A stretch of 64,000 bases of DNA from Deltaproteobacteria bacterium (GCA_016219185.1 JACRBZ010000097.1:1-64000); one strand, 5' to 3'. Shown: positions 8,128 to 17,910, numbered from the stretch's first letter. Translations and numbers: made by a program. The notes: a model not told the origin generated them from the letters alone.

Positions 8128-9432
8128 TCAGGTGTTCAGTCTGTTCTCAAATACAACGGTTCCGTTCACCATGGTGAAAACGGCTTTTCCTTTCAGTGTC
8201 CACCCGTTAAAGGGAGTATTGCGGCTGACGGATTGGAACCGGCCGGCATCCACCGTCCATATTCTGTCCGGGTCAATGAGGGTAATATCCGCGGCTGCGC
8301 CGATTTTCAGCCCGGATGACAGGCCCAGGATTCTGGCGGGCTGGGTGGACATTTTATCAATAAGACCGTTCAGGGATAAAACGCCGGATTCAACCAGTCG
8401 AAGCCCCAGCGCCAGTGAGGTTTCAAGCCCGATAATGCCGTTGGCCGCCCGGTCGAACTCAACATCTTTTTCAACCGGGGAATGCGGGGCATGATCGGTG
8501 GCGATCACATCCAGTGTGCCATCGCGAAGGCCTTCGCATATGGCATCGACGTCTTTTTGCGTGCGTAGCGGCGGATTCATCTTAGCGTGGGTACTGTATT
8601 CCCGAACCGCATCATCGGTAAGGGTAAAATAATGCGGAGCGGTTTCCGCGGTAACCGGAATGCCGTTTTTCTTTGCTTCCCGAATGGCCCGAACCGATTC
8701 CAGAGTGCTGACATGCGCGATATGGAGCCTTGCGCCGGTGAGTTCACAAAGAGCAATGTCCCGAAGAACCATGATGGTTTCAGCGGCATTGGGAATGCCG
8801 GGAAGGCCTAATCGGGTGGCAATGGTCCCTTCGTTCATGGCCCCGCCATGCGCAAGTCCCATATCCTCGCAATGGGAGATGATCGTAAGGCCCAGGCCGC
8901 CGGCGTATTCCATGGCACGGCGCATCAGAAGGCTGCTTGTCACGGGTTTGCCGTCGTCTGTTACGGCTATGGCACCTGCGTCTTTGAGCTCGCCGAATTC
9001 ACTCAAGGATTTACCGTCCAGGGATTTGCTGATGGCGCCGACCGGATAGACCCGAACCCCGCAGGCTTCGGCAGCCCGGGATAAAATGAATCGGGTGATC
9101 TGGCCGTTGTCGTTCACAGGGTTTGTATTGGGCATGGTACAGACTGCCGTGAAACCGCCGGCCGCGGCCGCCCGGCATCCGGTGGCAATGGTTTCCTTGT
9201 ATTCCTGACCCGGTTCCCGGAAATGAACATGCATGTCAATGAGGCCGGGGGTCAGGATGCGATCCTTTGCGTCATAAATCCGGATGTCATTTCCGGATGA
9301 AACCTCAAGAATCCCCTCAGGCTTTATATCGGCAATCCGGTCATCTTGAATCAGGACATCCAACCTGTCATCCATCGGGCCATTCGGGCATCCCGGATCA
9401 ATCACCCGCGCGCCCTTAATCAGAGTCCGCAT
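8128..9432 (-). CDS. pyrC: Dihydroorotase
   Basis: 434 residues from MRTLIKGARVIDPG. GGGAGGAACG upstream supports this start over an earlier in-frame ATG that lies inside pyrB. It cyclises carbamoyl-aspartate to dihydroorotate in pyrimidine synthesis. Metal-binding DMHVHFREPG and the C-terminal ATDHAPHSP motif identify a class I dihydroorotase of the amidohydrolase superfamily. It overlaps the end of pyrB by 17 bases, so the two are translationally coupled. This kind of PyrC often acts with aspartate carbamoyltransferase. Confidence 0.93.
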   Translation of the reverse strand: MRTLIKGARVIDPGCPNGPMDDRLDVLIQDDRIADIKPEGILEVSSGNDIRIYDAKDRILTPGLIDMHVHFREPGQEYKETIATGCRAAAAGGFTAVCTMPNTNPVNDNGQITRFILSRAAEACGVRVYPVGAISKSLDGKSLSEFGELKDAGAIAVTDDGKPVTSSLLMRRAMEYAGGLGLTIISHCEDMGLAHGGAMNEGTIATRLGLPGIPNAAETIMVLRDIALCELTGARLHIAHVSTLESVRAIREAKKNGIPVTAETAPHYFTLTDDAVREYSTHAKMNPPLRTQKDVDAICEGLRDGTLDVIATDHAPHSPVEKDVEFDRAANGIIGLETSLALGLRLVESGVLSLNGLIDKMSTQPARILGLSSGLKIGAAADITLIDPDRIWTVDAGRFQSVSRNTPFNGWTLKGKAVFTMVNGTVVFENRLNT

Positions 9433-10360
9433 TTCGCGTTCCTCCCGTAACCAGATATAAAAGCGCCATGCGCACGGCAACACCGTTGGTGACCTGGTCC
9501 AGAATAATTGAATGCGTGCCGTCTGCCACATCCGGGGAGATCTCAAGTCCCCGGTTAATGGGGCCGGGATGCATGATCAGGACATCGGATCTGGCGGATT
9601 TGAGCTTTTCACGATTCAGGCCATAGCGTCTGGAATATTCCCGTTCGGATGGGATAAAGAATCCGGACTGGCGTTCCTTCTGAATTCGAAGCATCATGAT
9701 CACATCAGCGCCTTCAATGGCCTCATTCATATCAAAGGTAACCGATACTCCGAAGGATTCGATGCCTTTGGGAATCAAGGTCGGCGGGCCGCACAGGATG
9801 ACGCTGGCGCCCATCTTGATAAACCCTTCGCAGTCGGATCGGGCAACCCGGCTGTGTGCAATGTCGCCAATGATGGCAATGCGAAGTCCGGCAAGGCGTC
9901 CCCTGTGCTGGCGCACTGTCAGCATGTCCAGAAGGGCCTGCGTGGGATGGGCATGCATGCCGTCGCCCGCATTGATGATCGATGCACTGACGGCTTTTGC
10001 CAGAATATGCGGAGCGCCGGCGGAAGGATGCCGCAGCACGATGACATCCGGTTTCATGGCTTCAAGATTGTGCGCCGTATCCAGAAGGGTTTCCCCCTTG
10101 ACCATGCTGCTGGTGCTTCCGGAAAGGGAAATGCTGTCCGCGCTCAGCCTTTTGGCGGCAATATCAAACGAGGTGCGGGTCCGGGTGCTGGGTTCATAAA
10201 AATACAGCACCACGGTTTTCCCCCGGAGCGTGGGGACTTTTTTTACCGGCCTTTCGGAAATTTCCTTCATCCTATCGGCAGTATCCAGGATCAGGGAAAT
10301 CTCATCAACAGACAGGGAAGCAATTTCCAGAATGTCTTTTTTTGTAAATTTAAGCATCAC
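9416..10360 (-). CDS. pyrB: Aspartate carbamoyltransferase catalytic subunit
   Basis: 314 residues. It joins carbamoyl phosphate to aspartate, the first committed pyrimidine step. The carbamoyl-phosphate site STRTRTSF is at residues 58-65, and HPTQALLD and the C-terminal MHPGPINRG motif are present. The length is that of a catalytic chain. No regulatory PyrI subunit gene is adjacent, as in many bacteria where PyrB pairs with a PyrC-like protein. It follows lepB by 6 bases. Confidence 0.95.
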   Translation of the reverse strand: MMLKFTKKDILEIASLSVDEISLILDTADRMKEISERPVKKVPTLRGKTVVLYFYEPSTRTRTSFDIAAKRLSADSISLSGSTSSMVKGETLLDTAHNLEAMKPDVIVLRHPSAGAPHILAKAVSASIINAGDGMHAHPTQALLDMLTVRQHRGRLAGLRIAIIGDIAHSRVARSDCEGFIKMGASVILCGPPTLIPKGIESFGVSVTFDMNEAIEGADVIMMLRIQKERQSGFFIPSEREYSRRYGLNREKLKSARSDVLIMHPGPINRGLEISPDVADGTHSIILDQVTNGVAVRMALLYLVTGGTRNADSD

Positions 10361-10366
10361 GAATCG

Positions 10367-11005
10367 CTATTTTAGAATATTTCCCAATCTTCCCCATCGA
10401 ACGCCAAAATTATCCTTGTCCCAGGACCAGTAAATGATAAAGGCCTTGCCTTTTACGGCCTTCAGATCGACAAAGCCCCAGTACCGGCTGTCGTAGCTGT
10501 GATCCCGGTTGTCTCCCATTACAAACAGGGAATGCTCCGGAACCGTAACCGGTCCGAAATTGTCTCTTGGCTGCAGATTTCCGGGAAAAACGTGCGGGTC
10601 GCTGTTGACGATAAAGGACCCTTGCTGAAGGGTGCCATTGACCCATACCTGTTTATTGCGGATTTCAACCACATCGCCGGCAACACCCACCACCCGTTTG
10701 ATGAAATCCTTATCCTTGTCTTCTGGAAATTCAAAGACCACGATATCGCCGCGTTGGGGATTTTTCAGAGGGATCAGGGTGTATTGAAAATACGGCAGCT
10801 TTACCCCATAAATAAATTTGTTAACCAGAATATGGTCGCCGATTTGAAGCGTTTCCTTCATCGAACCTGAAGGAATTTTAAATGCTTGAACGATAAATGT
10901 TCGAATAAACAGGGCCAGAATGATGGCAACCGCGATCGCTTCGATATTTTCGCGCAGGCGGCTTTTGGTCCGGATATCTCTGGAAGCAATGCTTGTGGAT
11001 TTCAA
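10367..11005 (-). CDS. lepB: Signal peptidase I
   Basis: 212 residues. An N-terminal membrane anchor (about 20-42) is followed by the catalytic serine in SGSM (Ser48) and the general-base lysine in FIKRVVG (Lys103). The box E-like MGDNRDHSYDSR lies near the C-terminus. It cleaves signal peptides of exported proteins on the outer face of the inner membrane. The short form with a single anchor is typical of this group. It is in the same run as pgpA and pyrB. Confidence 0.95.
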   Translation of the reverse strand: MKSTSIASRDIRTKSRLRENIEAIAVAIILALFIRTFIVQAFKIPSGSMKETLQIGDHILVNKFIYGVKLPYFQYTLIPLKNPQRGDIVVFEFPEDKDKDFIKRVVGVAGDVVEIRNKQVWVNGTLQQGSFIVNSDPHVFPGNLQPRDNFGPVTVPEHSLFVMGDNRDHSYDSRYWGFVDLKAVKGKAFIIYWSWDKDNFGVRWGRLGNILK

Positions 11006-11137
11006 TTTGTAATAAATACCTTTATGTGTTTAAAAACTTAATAAAATATCAAAGAGGTTGCGATGATCGGCCTTGTCGCTTCCCTATGAAAAAAGGAAAA
11101 TAGAGAAGGATCTCATTTCCATTACGCATGACAATTT

Positions 11138-11611
11138 TTATAACGATGTCATCCAGGGAGTCATTAAAAGAAGTCTTAACACCAGATGGGCTGCAACTCC
11201 CGCAGCCACATCATCCACCACGATGCCGGCTCCGCCGGGAATCGTTCGTTCAAGATAACGGATGGGAAAAGGTTTAAAAATATCCATTATCCGGAAAATA
11301 AAAAATCCCGCAAGAGCCGATTGCCAGGTAAAATGAATGCCCAGCAAGGTAACCATCATTCCGGCAATTTCGTCAATCACAATGCAGCCGGGGTCTTTTT
11401 GCCCCACGATGCCTTCGGCCAGTTCAGCAGCCCAGATCGATAGAACGATAAATGCAATCAGAAATACGGCGGAAACCGGAAGCGGCAACAAAGAGAGCAA
11501 CCCGCAGGGAACAAGCGCGACCAGAGAACCGGCGGTTCCCGGTACAACCGGAGAGTAACCAGACTTGCAACCGGTTGCCAGATACATGACGGCGGTATTT
11601 TTATCTATCAT
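11138..11611 (-). CDS. pgpA: Phosphatidylglycerophosphatase A
   Basis: 157 residues with four hydrophobic segments. The motifs PGTAGSL, VIDEIAGMM and FRIMDIFKPFPI are typical of PgpA, which removes phosphate from phosphatidylglycerophosphate to make phosphatidylglycerol in the inner membrane. It starts 49 bases after the hisF stop and belongs to the same minus-strand run. Confidence 0.92.
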   Translation of the reverse strand: MIDKNTAVMYLATGCKSGYSPVVPGTAGSLVALVPCGLLSLLPLPVSAVFLIAFIVLSIWAAELAEGIVGQKDPGCIVIDEIAGMMVTLLGIHFTWQSALAGFFIFRIMDIFKPFPIRYLERTIPGGAGIVVDDVAAGVAAHLVLRLLLMTPWMTSL

Positions 11612-11660
11612 GGCCTGTTTCTATAATCCGGTGTCATTTTTGTCAAGGCATAGTCCGCCC

Positions 11661-12437
11661 CTACCAGGAAGTTCGGACCTTGACGCCGCCCGCATGAAGA
11701 AAGGATTTAATTTCGGGTATTGAATAGGTGCCATAGTGAACCATCGAAGCAATCAGGGCTGCATCCGCACTTCCCCGGGTAAGCACATCCAGAAGATGTT
11801 CCGGTTTTCCGGCCCCGCCCGAGGCGATGACGGGAATGGATACCTGGGAAGAAATAAGGTTTGTCAGCACAATTTCATACCCGTTCTGAGTGCCGTCGGC
11901 GTCAATGGAGTTTAAGCAGATTTCACCGGCGCCCAAGGATTCGGCCTTTTGGGCCCATTCCAGGGCGTCAATTCCCATGGGCTTTCTGCCGCCGTTAATG
12001 ACCATTTCGTAGCCGGAAGGAATGTCGCGGCTCTTTCCCGTAAATTTGACATCCATGCCCAGAACCACACACTGATTTCCAAATGCCTTTGCTCCCTGAG
12101 AGATCAGATCGGGGTTCAGGATGGCTGCGGAATTGATGCTGACTTTTTCGGCGCCGGCCAAAAGCACTTTGCGCATATCCTCGACGGTCCGAATGCCGCC
12201 GCCGACCGAAAAAGGGATAAAAATGGTTTCGGCAACCCGCCTGACCACATCGATCATGATATCGCGCTTGTCGCTGGATGCCGTAATATCGTAAAATACG
12301 ATCTCGTCGGCCCCGTTTTCATAATAAAAGCGCGCCATTTCAACGGGGTCGCCGATGTCAATATTATCTTTGAACTTGATGCCCTTGGTTGTTCTTCCTT
12401 CACGAACATCCAGGCAGGGAATGATGCGTTTGCTGAG
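11661..12437 (-). CDS. hisF: Imidazole glycerol phosphate synthase cyclase subunit HisF
   Basis: 258 residues from MLSKRIIPCLDV; the upstream in-frame ATG at 12488 would overlap hisH and lacks a matching family N-terminus. A (beta/alpha)8 barrel carries the two catalytic aspartates in CLDV (Asp11) and NSIDADGT. It uses ammonia delivered by HisH to make imidazole glycerol phosphate and AICAR in histidine synthesis. It follows hisH by 38 bases. The rest of the his pathway is not in the window. Confidence 0.95.
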   Translation of the reverse strand, partial: LSKRIIPCLDVREGRTTKGIKFKDNIDIGDPVEMARFYYENGADEIVFYDITASSDKRDIMIDVVRRVAETIFIPFSVGGGIRTVEDMRKVLLAGAEKVSINSAAILNPDLISQGAKAFGNQCVVLGMDVKFTGKSRDIPSGYEMVINGGRKPMGIDALEWAQKAESLGAGEICLNSIDADGTQNGYEIVLTNLISSQVSIPVIASGGAGKPEHLLDVLTRGSADAALIASMVHYGTYSIPEIKSFLHAGGVKVRTSW

Positions 12438-12475
12438 CATGGGGATTGTCCTTATGGGCCTGTGCGCTTTATCTC

Positions 12476-13102
12476 TTACGGCTTCCACTGACAGAAATTA
12501 TTCAGCAGCGCCAGGCCGGGTCTGCCGCTTTTTTCCAGATGAAACTGGGTTGCAAGGATGTTGCGATATCCGACGATGGAAGCAAATTGAATTCCGTAAT
12601 GGGTTGTTCCCACGATATGATCCGATTGAGCGGGTTCCGGATAAAATCCGTGCACAAAATAAAACTCATCGGTTTCCTTTAACCCTGCCAGAACCGGATG
12701 GTCCTTGGCGGGCTGAACGCAGTTCCATCCCATCTGGGGAATTTTCAGCCGCATTCCGTCTGAATCGCAAAGATCAGGGGAAAACGCCCTGGTAATTCCC
12801 GGAATAATCCCCAGGCACGGGGTTTGATTTTCTTCACTGTATCCCATGATGATCTGGGTTCCCAGACAGATTCCGAGCATCGGCTTCCCCTGGTTGAAAG
12901 CCTCATGAAGCACCGAGTCAATACCCAGGTGTTTCAGGCTGGTCATGGCAGATCCGGCCGCACCGACTCCCGGGAAAATGATGCGGTTGGCGGACCGGAT
13001 CTCCTCGATATCCCGAGTGATCACGTTCGCATGCCCCAAGTGGGATACGGCGCGGGCCACGCTGGCAAGGTTTCCGGCATCGTAGTCAATAATTGCAATC
13101 AT
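12476..13102 (-). CDS. hisH: Imidazole glycerol phosphate synthase glutaminase subunit HisH
   Basis: 208 residues. A class I glutamine amidotransferase with nucleophile Cys79 in GICLGTQ and the His-Glu pair in TQFHLEKSG. It hydrolyses glutamine and channels ammonia to HisF, its partner encoded next door. It starts 3 bases after the mazG stop. Confidence 0.95.
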   Translation of the reverse strand: MIAIIDYDAGNLASVARAVSHLGHANVITRDIEEIRSANRIIFPGVGAAGSAMTSLKHLGIDSVLHEAFNQGKPMLGICLGTQIIMGYSEENQTPCLGIIPGITRAFSPDLCDSDGMRLKIPQMGWNCVQPAKDHPVLAGLKETDEFYFVHGFYPEPAQSDHIVGTTHYGIQFASIVGYRNILATQFHLEKSGRPGLALLNNFCQWKP

Positions 13103-13105
13103 ATT

Positions 13106-13936
13106 TCAACCTTCAGCTTTTTTTGCTTTTTCCCACAAACTGTTCAATTCCGAGTATGAGATCGCATCGAGTTGTTGGCCGTTTTGGGAAATGGCTTGTT
13201 CCATGTGTTTAAAACGCTTTTCAAATTTTCGGGTGGAATCCGCCAGGCAGGTTTCCGGATGAAGTTTTGCGAACCGGGCAACATTCACCAGGGTAAACAG
13301 CACATCGCCAAATTCCAGGGACAGCCTTTCCTGGGCCTTTGCATCCGGCTGAAGGCCAGGCTGTAAATGCTTAACTTCAACTTTAAATTCCGTCCATTCT
13401 TCCTCAACCTTTTCCATGACCCCTGAGATTGTCTTCCAGTCAAATCCGGCTCTGGCAGCGCGTTCGGAAATCCGGTATGCCCGAATCAGGGCCGGAAGGC
13501 CACTGGGAATAGAATCCAGAAGCCCGGTATTTTCGACATGATTTTTTTCTGTCATTTTAATGGTGTGCCAGCGCTGACGCACCTCTTCGCTGGTAACGGC
13601 CGTTTCTTGTCCAAACACATGGGGATGGCGCCGGATCATTTTTTCGGAATTCCTGCGGGCAGCATCCTGAAGATCAAAATGGCCGGCTTGTTGATACAGA
13701 TGCGCTATAAACAGTATCTGAAACAGAACGTCCCCGAGTTCTTCGCACACATCTTCGGGGCTTTTGGACTCAATGGCATCCACCAGTTCGTACACTTCTT
13801 CGATCAGGTAAACCGCCAGGGTCCGGGGAGTCTGTTTCCTGTCCCAGGGGCATCCGTTTTCTCCCCTCAACCTTTCAATCAGGCGAATCAGTGCCGATAT
13901 GTCTTTTAGATCCGGCGTTACAGGGGGGGATTCCAA
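13106..13936 (-). CDS. mazG: Nucleoside triphosphate pyrophosphohydrolase MazG
   Basis: Two tandem MazG domains with EEVYELVDAI and the acidic EELGDVLFQ in the first half, and EEEWTEF plus EFGDVLFTLVN in the second. It hydrolyses NTPs, including damaged ones and, in E. coli, affects (p)ppGpp level. No ATG fits: the best start is the TTG at 13934-13936, preceded by GGAG, giving 276 residues, close to the 263 of E. coli MazG. This start lies inside the 3' end of cvpA (19-base overlap), suggesting coupled translation. Longer versions of the frame simply read cvpA out of frame. Confidence 0.88.
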   Translation of the reverse strand: MESPPVTPDLKDISALIRLIERLRGENGCPWDRKQTPRTLAVYLIEEVYELVDAIESKSPEDVCEELGDVLFQILFIAHLYQQAGHFDLQDAARRNSEKMIRRHPHVFGQETAVTSEEVRQRWHTIKMTEKNHVENTGLLDSIPSGLPALIRAYRISERAARAGFDWKTISGVMEKVEEEWTEFKVEVKHLQPGLQPDAKAQERLSLEFGDVLFTLVNVARFAKLHPETCLADSTRKFEKRFKHMEQAISQNGQQLDAISYSELNSLWEKAKKAEG

Positions 13937-14448
13937 ATTTTCTTCAGCTCCAAAATTTTGGTTGAAAATTCCTGCTTCATTTCCTTGGAAACCATCTGGG
14001 CCATGATTTCGGAGACTCTGGTCACATGAGGCGCCAGAAGCGAGTCCTTGATCATGGGAGTGCCTTTGGGAAGAAATGCCGTGAGGATCATGAGAAGAAC
14101 GGAGGCGATCAGGATCCCTTTTGCAACGCCGAAAAACACGCCGCAGATCCGGTCGACCCACCCTAGAAAGGCGATGTTCATCAGATATTTGATGATGACC
14201 CCCAGGATGCTGACAAAGATAAATACACCGCAGAACAGCAGCATAAATCCCAGAATCTTGGCATAGGCGGGGTTACTGATCCATACGTTCAGGGGTCTTG
14301 TGATGTCCGGGTAGTAAGTGTATCCGGCATAGAAACCGCCCAGAACCCCGATGATGGAGGAAATTTCTTTAATAAGTCCTCTGAAAAAGCTTCTGATCAG
14401 GCAGTAACCCAATATGATGATAATGATTGTGTCAAATGGATTCATCAA
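13918..14448 (-). CDS. cvpA: CvpA family inner-membrane protein
   Basis: 176 residues with four predicted membrane helices, starting MNPFDTIIIIILGYCLIR, and the characteristic GRIS-like segment replaced here by WVDRICGVFFGVAKG. CvpA is needed for colicin V export and for envelope tolerance in enterobacteria; its biochemical role is unsettled. It is the first gene of the minus-strand housekeeping run; its promoter would lie in 14449-14600. Confidence 0.85.
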   Translation of the reverse strand: MMNPFDTIIIIILGYCLIRSFFRGLIKEISSIIGVLGGFYAGYTYYPDITRPLNVWISNPAYAKILGFMLLFCGVFIFVSILGVIIKYLMNIAFLGWVDRICGVFFGVAKGILIASVLLMILTAFLPKGTPMIKDSLLAPHVTRVSEIMAQMVSKEMKQEFSTKILELKKIWNPPL

Positions 14449-14659
14449 ATCCTTTCACAGCGCAGAGACCAATGGTTAATATGTAAAATCATAAAAAAGA
14501 TCGTTGCCCTTCGGGCCGGGTCTTGAGTCTCTTCCTTATTTGCGTTAGTATATAACACGGTACCGATGAGTCAAGGTGTTTTTGTATGAAGTGACAAGAG
14601 GCATAACTCCGATTGTCGATTCAAAAATGATTACTTAACATCAATGAAAGGGGAAAAGA

Positions 14660-15001
14660 ATGAGAAAATTCAAGCTTGTATTCGGTATGTGCATGGTTGT
14701 TTTTATTCTTGGCGCAAATTTTTCATTTGCGCAGACTCCGGAGAATTTAAAGATTAAGGCAAAAGAAAGCATTGATGCCATGGATACCAATAAAGATGGG
14801 AAGATCAGCAAGGAGGAATTCCTGGCCAAATGCAAAGGCGCCAATTGCAGCCAGCGGTTTGATGCCCTCGATACCAACAAAGATGGATTCCTGGACCAAG
14901 CAGAAGCTCAGCAGAACGCTGCAAACGCCAAAGAAAAGGCGGCTGGTTTCAGGAACAAGATGAAAAACAAAGTTCAGTCGGGTCAACAGCCGACAAATTA
15001 A
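14660..15001 (+). CDS. Secreted small EF-hand calcium-binding protein
   Basis: 113 residues. A signal peptide ends near FSFAQ (residue 25). Two EF-hand loops follow, DTNKDGKISKEE at 42-53 and DTNKDGFLDQAE at 71-82, both with full Ca2+ ligands at loop positions 1, 3, 5 and 12. A lysine-rich tail ends the protein. AAAGGGG lies before the ATG. It stands alone between divergent and convergent neighbours. A role as periplasmic Ca2+ buffer or sensor is inference. Confidence 0.85.
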   Translation: MRKFKLVFGMCMVVFILGANFSFAQTPENLKIKAKESIDAMDTNKDGKISKEEFLAKCKGANCSQRFDALDTNKDGFLDQAEAQQNAANAKEKAAGFRNKMKNKVQSGQQPTN

Positions 15002-15011
15002 TCCGTTCAAG

Positions 15012-17111
15012 CTATTTCTCTTTTGTCATCAATTGAATGGATGCGTCAACAGCGACGGGATCGCCGTTGCAAACGATCAGGGGATTGATGTCAATTTCCT
15101 GAATTTGCGGACAGGCAAACCCAATCTCTCCCAGATAAATTAGAATGTCGGAGAGCGCATCCCGGTTTACGGGAATGGAACCGCGAAATCCGTTCAAGAT
15201 ATTTTGCGCGCGTATCTGATCCATGAGGTGGAAAGCATCCTTGCGACTGATCGGTGCAACTGCAAAAGCCGTATCTTTCAGAGCCTCGGCAAGAATGCCG
15301 CCAAGCCCCAGCATGACACAAGGACCGAACTGGGGATCCCTGATGAAACCGGCAATCAGCTCGATGCTGCCGTTGATCTGCTGTTGAACCAGGATGCTGC
15401 CGCCGTTCGGCATGGCGGCGCGCAGTTCCGAGAAAGCGTTTTCGACCATTTCGTTCGAGTGAATGCCGACTCTTACCAGCCCTTGTTCGCTCTTGTGGAC
15501 GATTCCCGGTGCAATGCCTTTCATGACCACTGGGAAACCAAAGCCTGACGCTGCTGCTTTGGCTTCGGATACGGAACCGACGGTTTTTTCCGGAACCGTC
15601 GGAATACCGAAGTCAGCCAAAATCTGTTTGGAAACATGTTCATCCAGGGTGCTTGATGACATTGCCAGAACCTGTTTCCATTTGACTGAAGCTGTCGCGT
15701 GTCGGAAGGATTCGACGGAAGCATTCCACGGGGTCTCTCTTTGGGTTCTTTTTAACAGGGCGCAAAGACATTCAATCGACCGCTGGATTTCCCGAAAGAC
15801 CGGAATTCCCTGTTTTTGAACGGCGATCTGCAATTCACGGGCCTGTTTGCGTTCGCCGATCAGCCATGCAACCATGGGTTTGCCGGATAATCTTACCAGG
15901 TCAGCCAGCGGCGATAAGTCAAAATTGAGGGAAAAGCCGCCTGCAAACAAGTGCAGAAAAATCGCATCCACGCCGGGGTCGGCGCAAACAGCCTCCACCG
16001 CGGTTCGAAATGCTTTTTCACCTCCGTTTTTTTCAACGGCGGGCCACAGGTCCACAGGATTGGCAATCGGCATCCATTCCGGAAACACGGATTTCAAGGT
16101 TTGCCGGGTTTGGAAAGACAGGTCTGCCACTTCCAGACCCAGATTTTCAATGAAATCCGCGGAAACAATGCCGGCCCCGCCGCTGTATGTCAGGACCGCA
16201 ACCCGGCCGGGCAGGTTGTGGGGAACGGAGGGAAAGGTGGCCAGGGTCCTGCAAAAATCCATCATCTGTTTAAAATCGGTTGCCTCGATAATTCCGGCCT
16301 GAGACATCGCGCCGCTGATGACCGCGCCGTTTCCGGAAAGGCTTGCGGTATGGCTCATTGCGGCTTCAGCCCCTTTCCGGCTCTTGCCGCCTTTTAATGC
16401 AACAATGGGTTTTGGCGACCGGCTGCAGATTTCCATGAACCGGCGGCCGTCCGGAATGGATTCCATATAAAGTCCAATGGCTTTCGTATGGGGATCCCTT
16501 ATCAGGTATTCGATCAGTTCGCATTCTTCCACATCCACTTTGTTGCCGACGGAGCAGACCTTGCTGATTCCCATGGTCCCGTGGGTCATGGTATCAATGA
16601 GAAAGCCTGCGGACAGCATGCCGCTTTGAACGATCAGGGATACGTCTCCGGGAATGAGTCCATAATCCCATATTGTCGGAGAAACAAAGGAAAATACATG
16701 GCGTGTGACGGCATCCACGAGTCCCATGCAGTTTGGCCCCCAAAGCCGAATGCCGGTTTCTTGGGAAATGCGGCGCAGCATGTCCTGAAGTTTTTTCCCA
16801 TCGTCGCCGGTTTCGGAAAATCCGCCGGATTCAATCATAACCCCCGGAATTTTGCGCATGGCGCATTCCTGAATGACGTTGGGAACCAGCGGACCCGGAA
16901 CAAAGACGATGGCCAGATCGACCGGGTCCGGAACATCCAGAATGCTCGGATAGCAGAGCATGCCTTCAATTGAAGAATACCTGGGGTTTACGGGATAAAT
17001 TTTCCCGGCAAAACCCTTCAGAAGATTTGTCAGGATGGAAAAGCCCCCTCTGGCGGGTTTTGTCGTTGCGCCAATCAGAGCGATTCCCTTTGGGTTAAAA
17101 AAAAATTCCAT
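15012..17111 (-). CDS. Acyl-CoA synthetase, ADP/NDP-forming, fused alpha-beta type
   Basis: 699 residues. A CoA-binding domain (MEFFFNPKGIALIGATTKPARG onward), the succinyl-CoA-ligase-like domains with the phospho-histidine site MSHTASLSG, and a C-terminal ATP-grasp domain (about 490-699) with FPVVMKGIAPGIVHKSEQG. Such enzymes convert acyl-CoA, ADP and phosphate to acid, ATP and CoA and so save energy in anaerobes, or run in the activating direction. Substrate cannot be told from sequence. It converges on the EF-hand gene with an 10-bp gap. Confidence 0.88.
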   Translation of the reverse strand: MEFFFNPKGIALIGATTKPARGGFSILTNLLKGFAGKIYPVNPRYSSIEGMLCYPSILDVPDPVDLAIVFVPGPLVPNVIQECAMRKIPGVMIESGGFSETGDDGKKLQDMLRRISQETGIRLWGPNCMGLVDAVTRHVFSFVSPTIWDYGLIPGDVSLIVQSGMLSAGFLIDTMTHGTMGISKVCSVGNKVDVEECELIEYLIRDPHTKAIGLYMESIPDGRRFMEICSRSPKPIVALKGGKSRKGAEAAMSHTASLSGNGAVISGAMSQAGIIEATDFKQMMDFCRTLATFPSVPHNLPGRVAVLTYSGGAGIVSADFIENLGLEVADLSFQTRQTLKSVFPEWMPIANPVDLWPAVEKNGGEKAFRTAVEAVCADPGVDAIFLHLFAGGFSLNFDLSPLADLVRLSGKPMVAWLIGERKQARELQIAVQKQGIPVFREIQRSIECLCALLKRTQRETPWNASVESFRHATASVKWKQVLAMSSSTLDEHVSKQILADFGIPTVPEKTVGSVSEAKAAASGFGFPVVMKGIAPGIVHKSEQGLVRVGIHSNEMVENAFSELRAAMPNGGSILVQQQINGSIELIAGFIRDPQFGPCVMLGLGGILAEALKDTAFAVAPISRKDAFHLMDQIRAQNILNGFRGSIPVNRDALSDILIYLGEIGFACPQIQEIDINPLIVCNGDPVAVDASIQLMTKEK

Positions 17112-17247
17112 TGATGAATTGCCTCCGGAGTGTTAGCAATGTATCTTGATAAGATGGTATCCGGGTTTTTAATGTCATTCGCATGCCGTCTTGTCAAGTA
17201 AAAACGAACAAGTGTTCGGTTATTGTCTGTGCTCAACAGGGGAAGAT

Positions 17248-17910
17248 ATGCGTCTTTATGCTGTAGCAGATATCCACGGCCGATTCGATCGAATGGTTGC
17301 GATCAAAAACAACCTGGAAATGTATCGCCCGGATATGCTGATCGCTGCTGGAGACATCACACAGTTCCGGACACTTTCCTGTATATCGGAATTAGGTGAT
17401 CTTTCTCTTCCGGTTTTGGCGATTCGCGGAAATACAGACTTGAAACGTGTCGAATACCAGTTTGCCCTGAAAGAGAATATTTTTTTCCTCGACAATCGCG
17501 ATGTGACGCTGCAAGGGATTCATTTTGCGGGAGCCAGCGGAACCATACCGATACCGTTTCGGTCCAGGATTGCTTTCAGGGAAGCGTTTATATGGAAACG
17601 GTTGATGCCCCTTATGACCCCTCGAACGATTTTGGTTGCGCATCCGCCTCCCCGGGGATGCAGGGATCGCGTTGCGGGGAAATATCATGCCGGATGCAAG
17701 TCCCTTGAAAGATTCATCAGAGCCTGTCAGCCAGCCCTGTTGATCTGCGGGCATATTCATGAGGATGTGGGAATGGCCTGCCTGGGAAAAACCCTGATCG
17801 TCAACTGCGCCATGGGTCCCTCCTGTGAAGGGGCCATCATCGACATTCAAAACGGCCGAATCAGTGCGGAAATTCTAAAGTCGAAAGGGCAAAACCAAAA
17901 CTCTTGTTGA
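17248..17910 (+). CDS. Calcineurin-like metallophosphoesterase
   Basis: 220 residues from MRLYAVADIHGR, with GGGGAAGAT-type ribosome-binding sequence just before; an ATG 57 bases upstream reads into an unlikely N-terminus. The dimetal site is complete: DIHGR, AAGDIT, RGNTD, VAHPPP and CGHIHED. The set fits the small YfcE/class III-like phosphoesterases. Substrate unknown. It is divergent from the acyl-CoA synthetase gene and may share its promoter region. Confidence 0.8.
   Translation: MRLYAVADIHGRFDRMVAIKNNLEMYRPDMLIAAGDITQFRTLSCISELGDLSLPVLAIRGNTDLKRVEYQFALKENIFFLDNRDVTLQGIHFAGASGTIPIPFRSRIAFREAFIWKRLMPLMTPRTILVAHPPPRGCRDRVAGKYHAGCKSLERFIRACQPALLICGHIHEDVGMACLGKTLIVNCAMGPSCEGAIIDIQNGRISAEILKSKGQNQNSC

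Noticed and set aside
9512..10375. Long open frame (287 codons) on the plus strand
   Set aside because: It is antisense to pyrB, which has all catalytic motifs.
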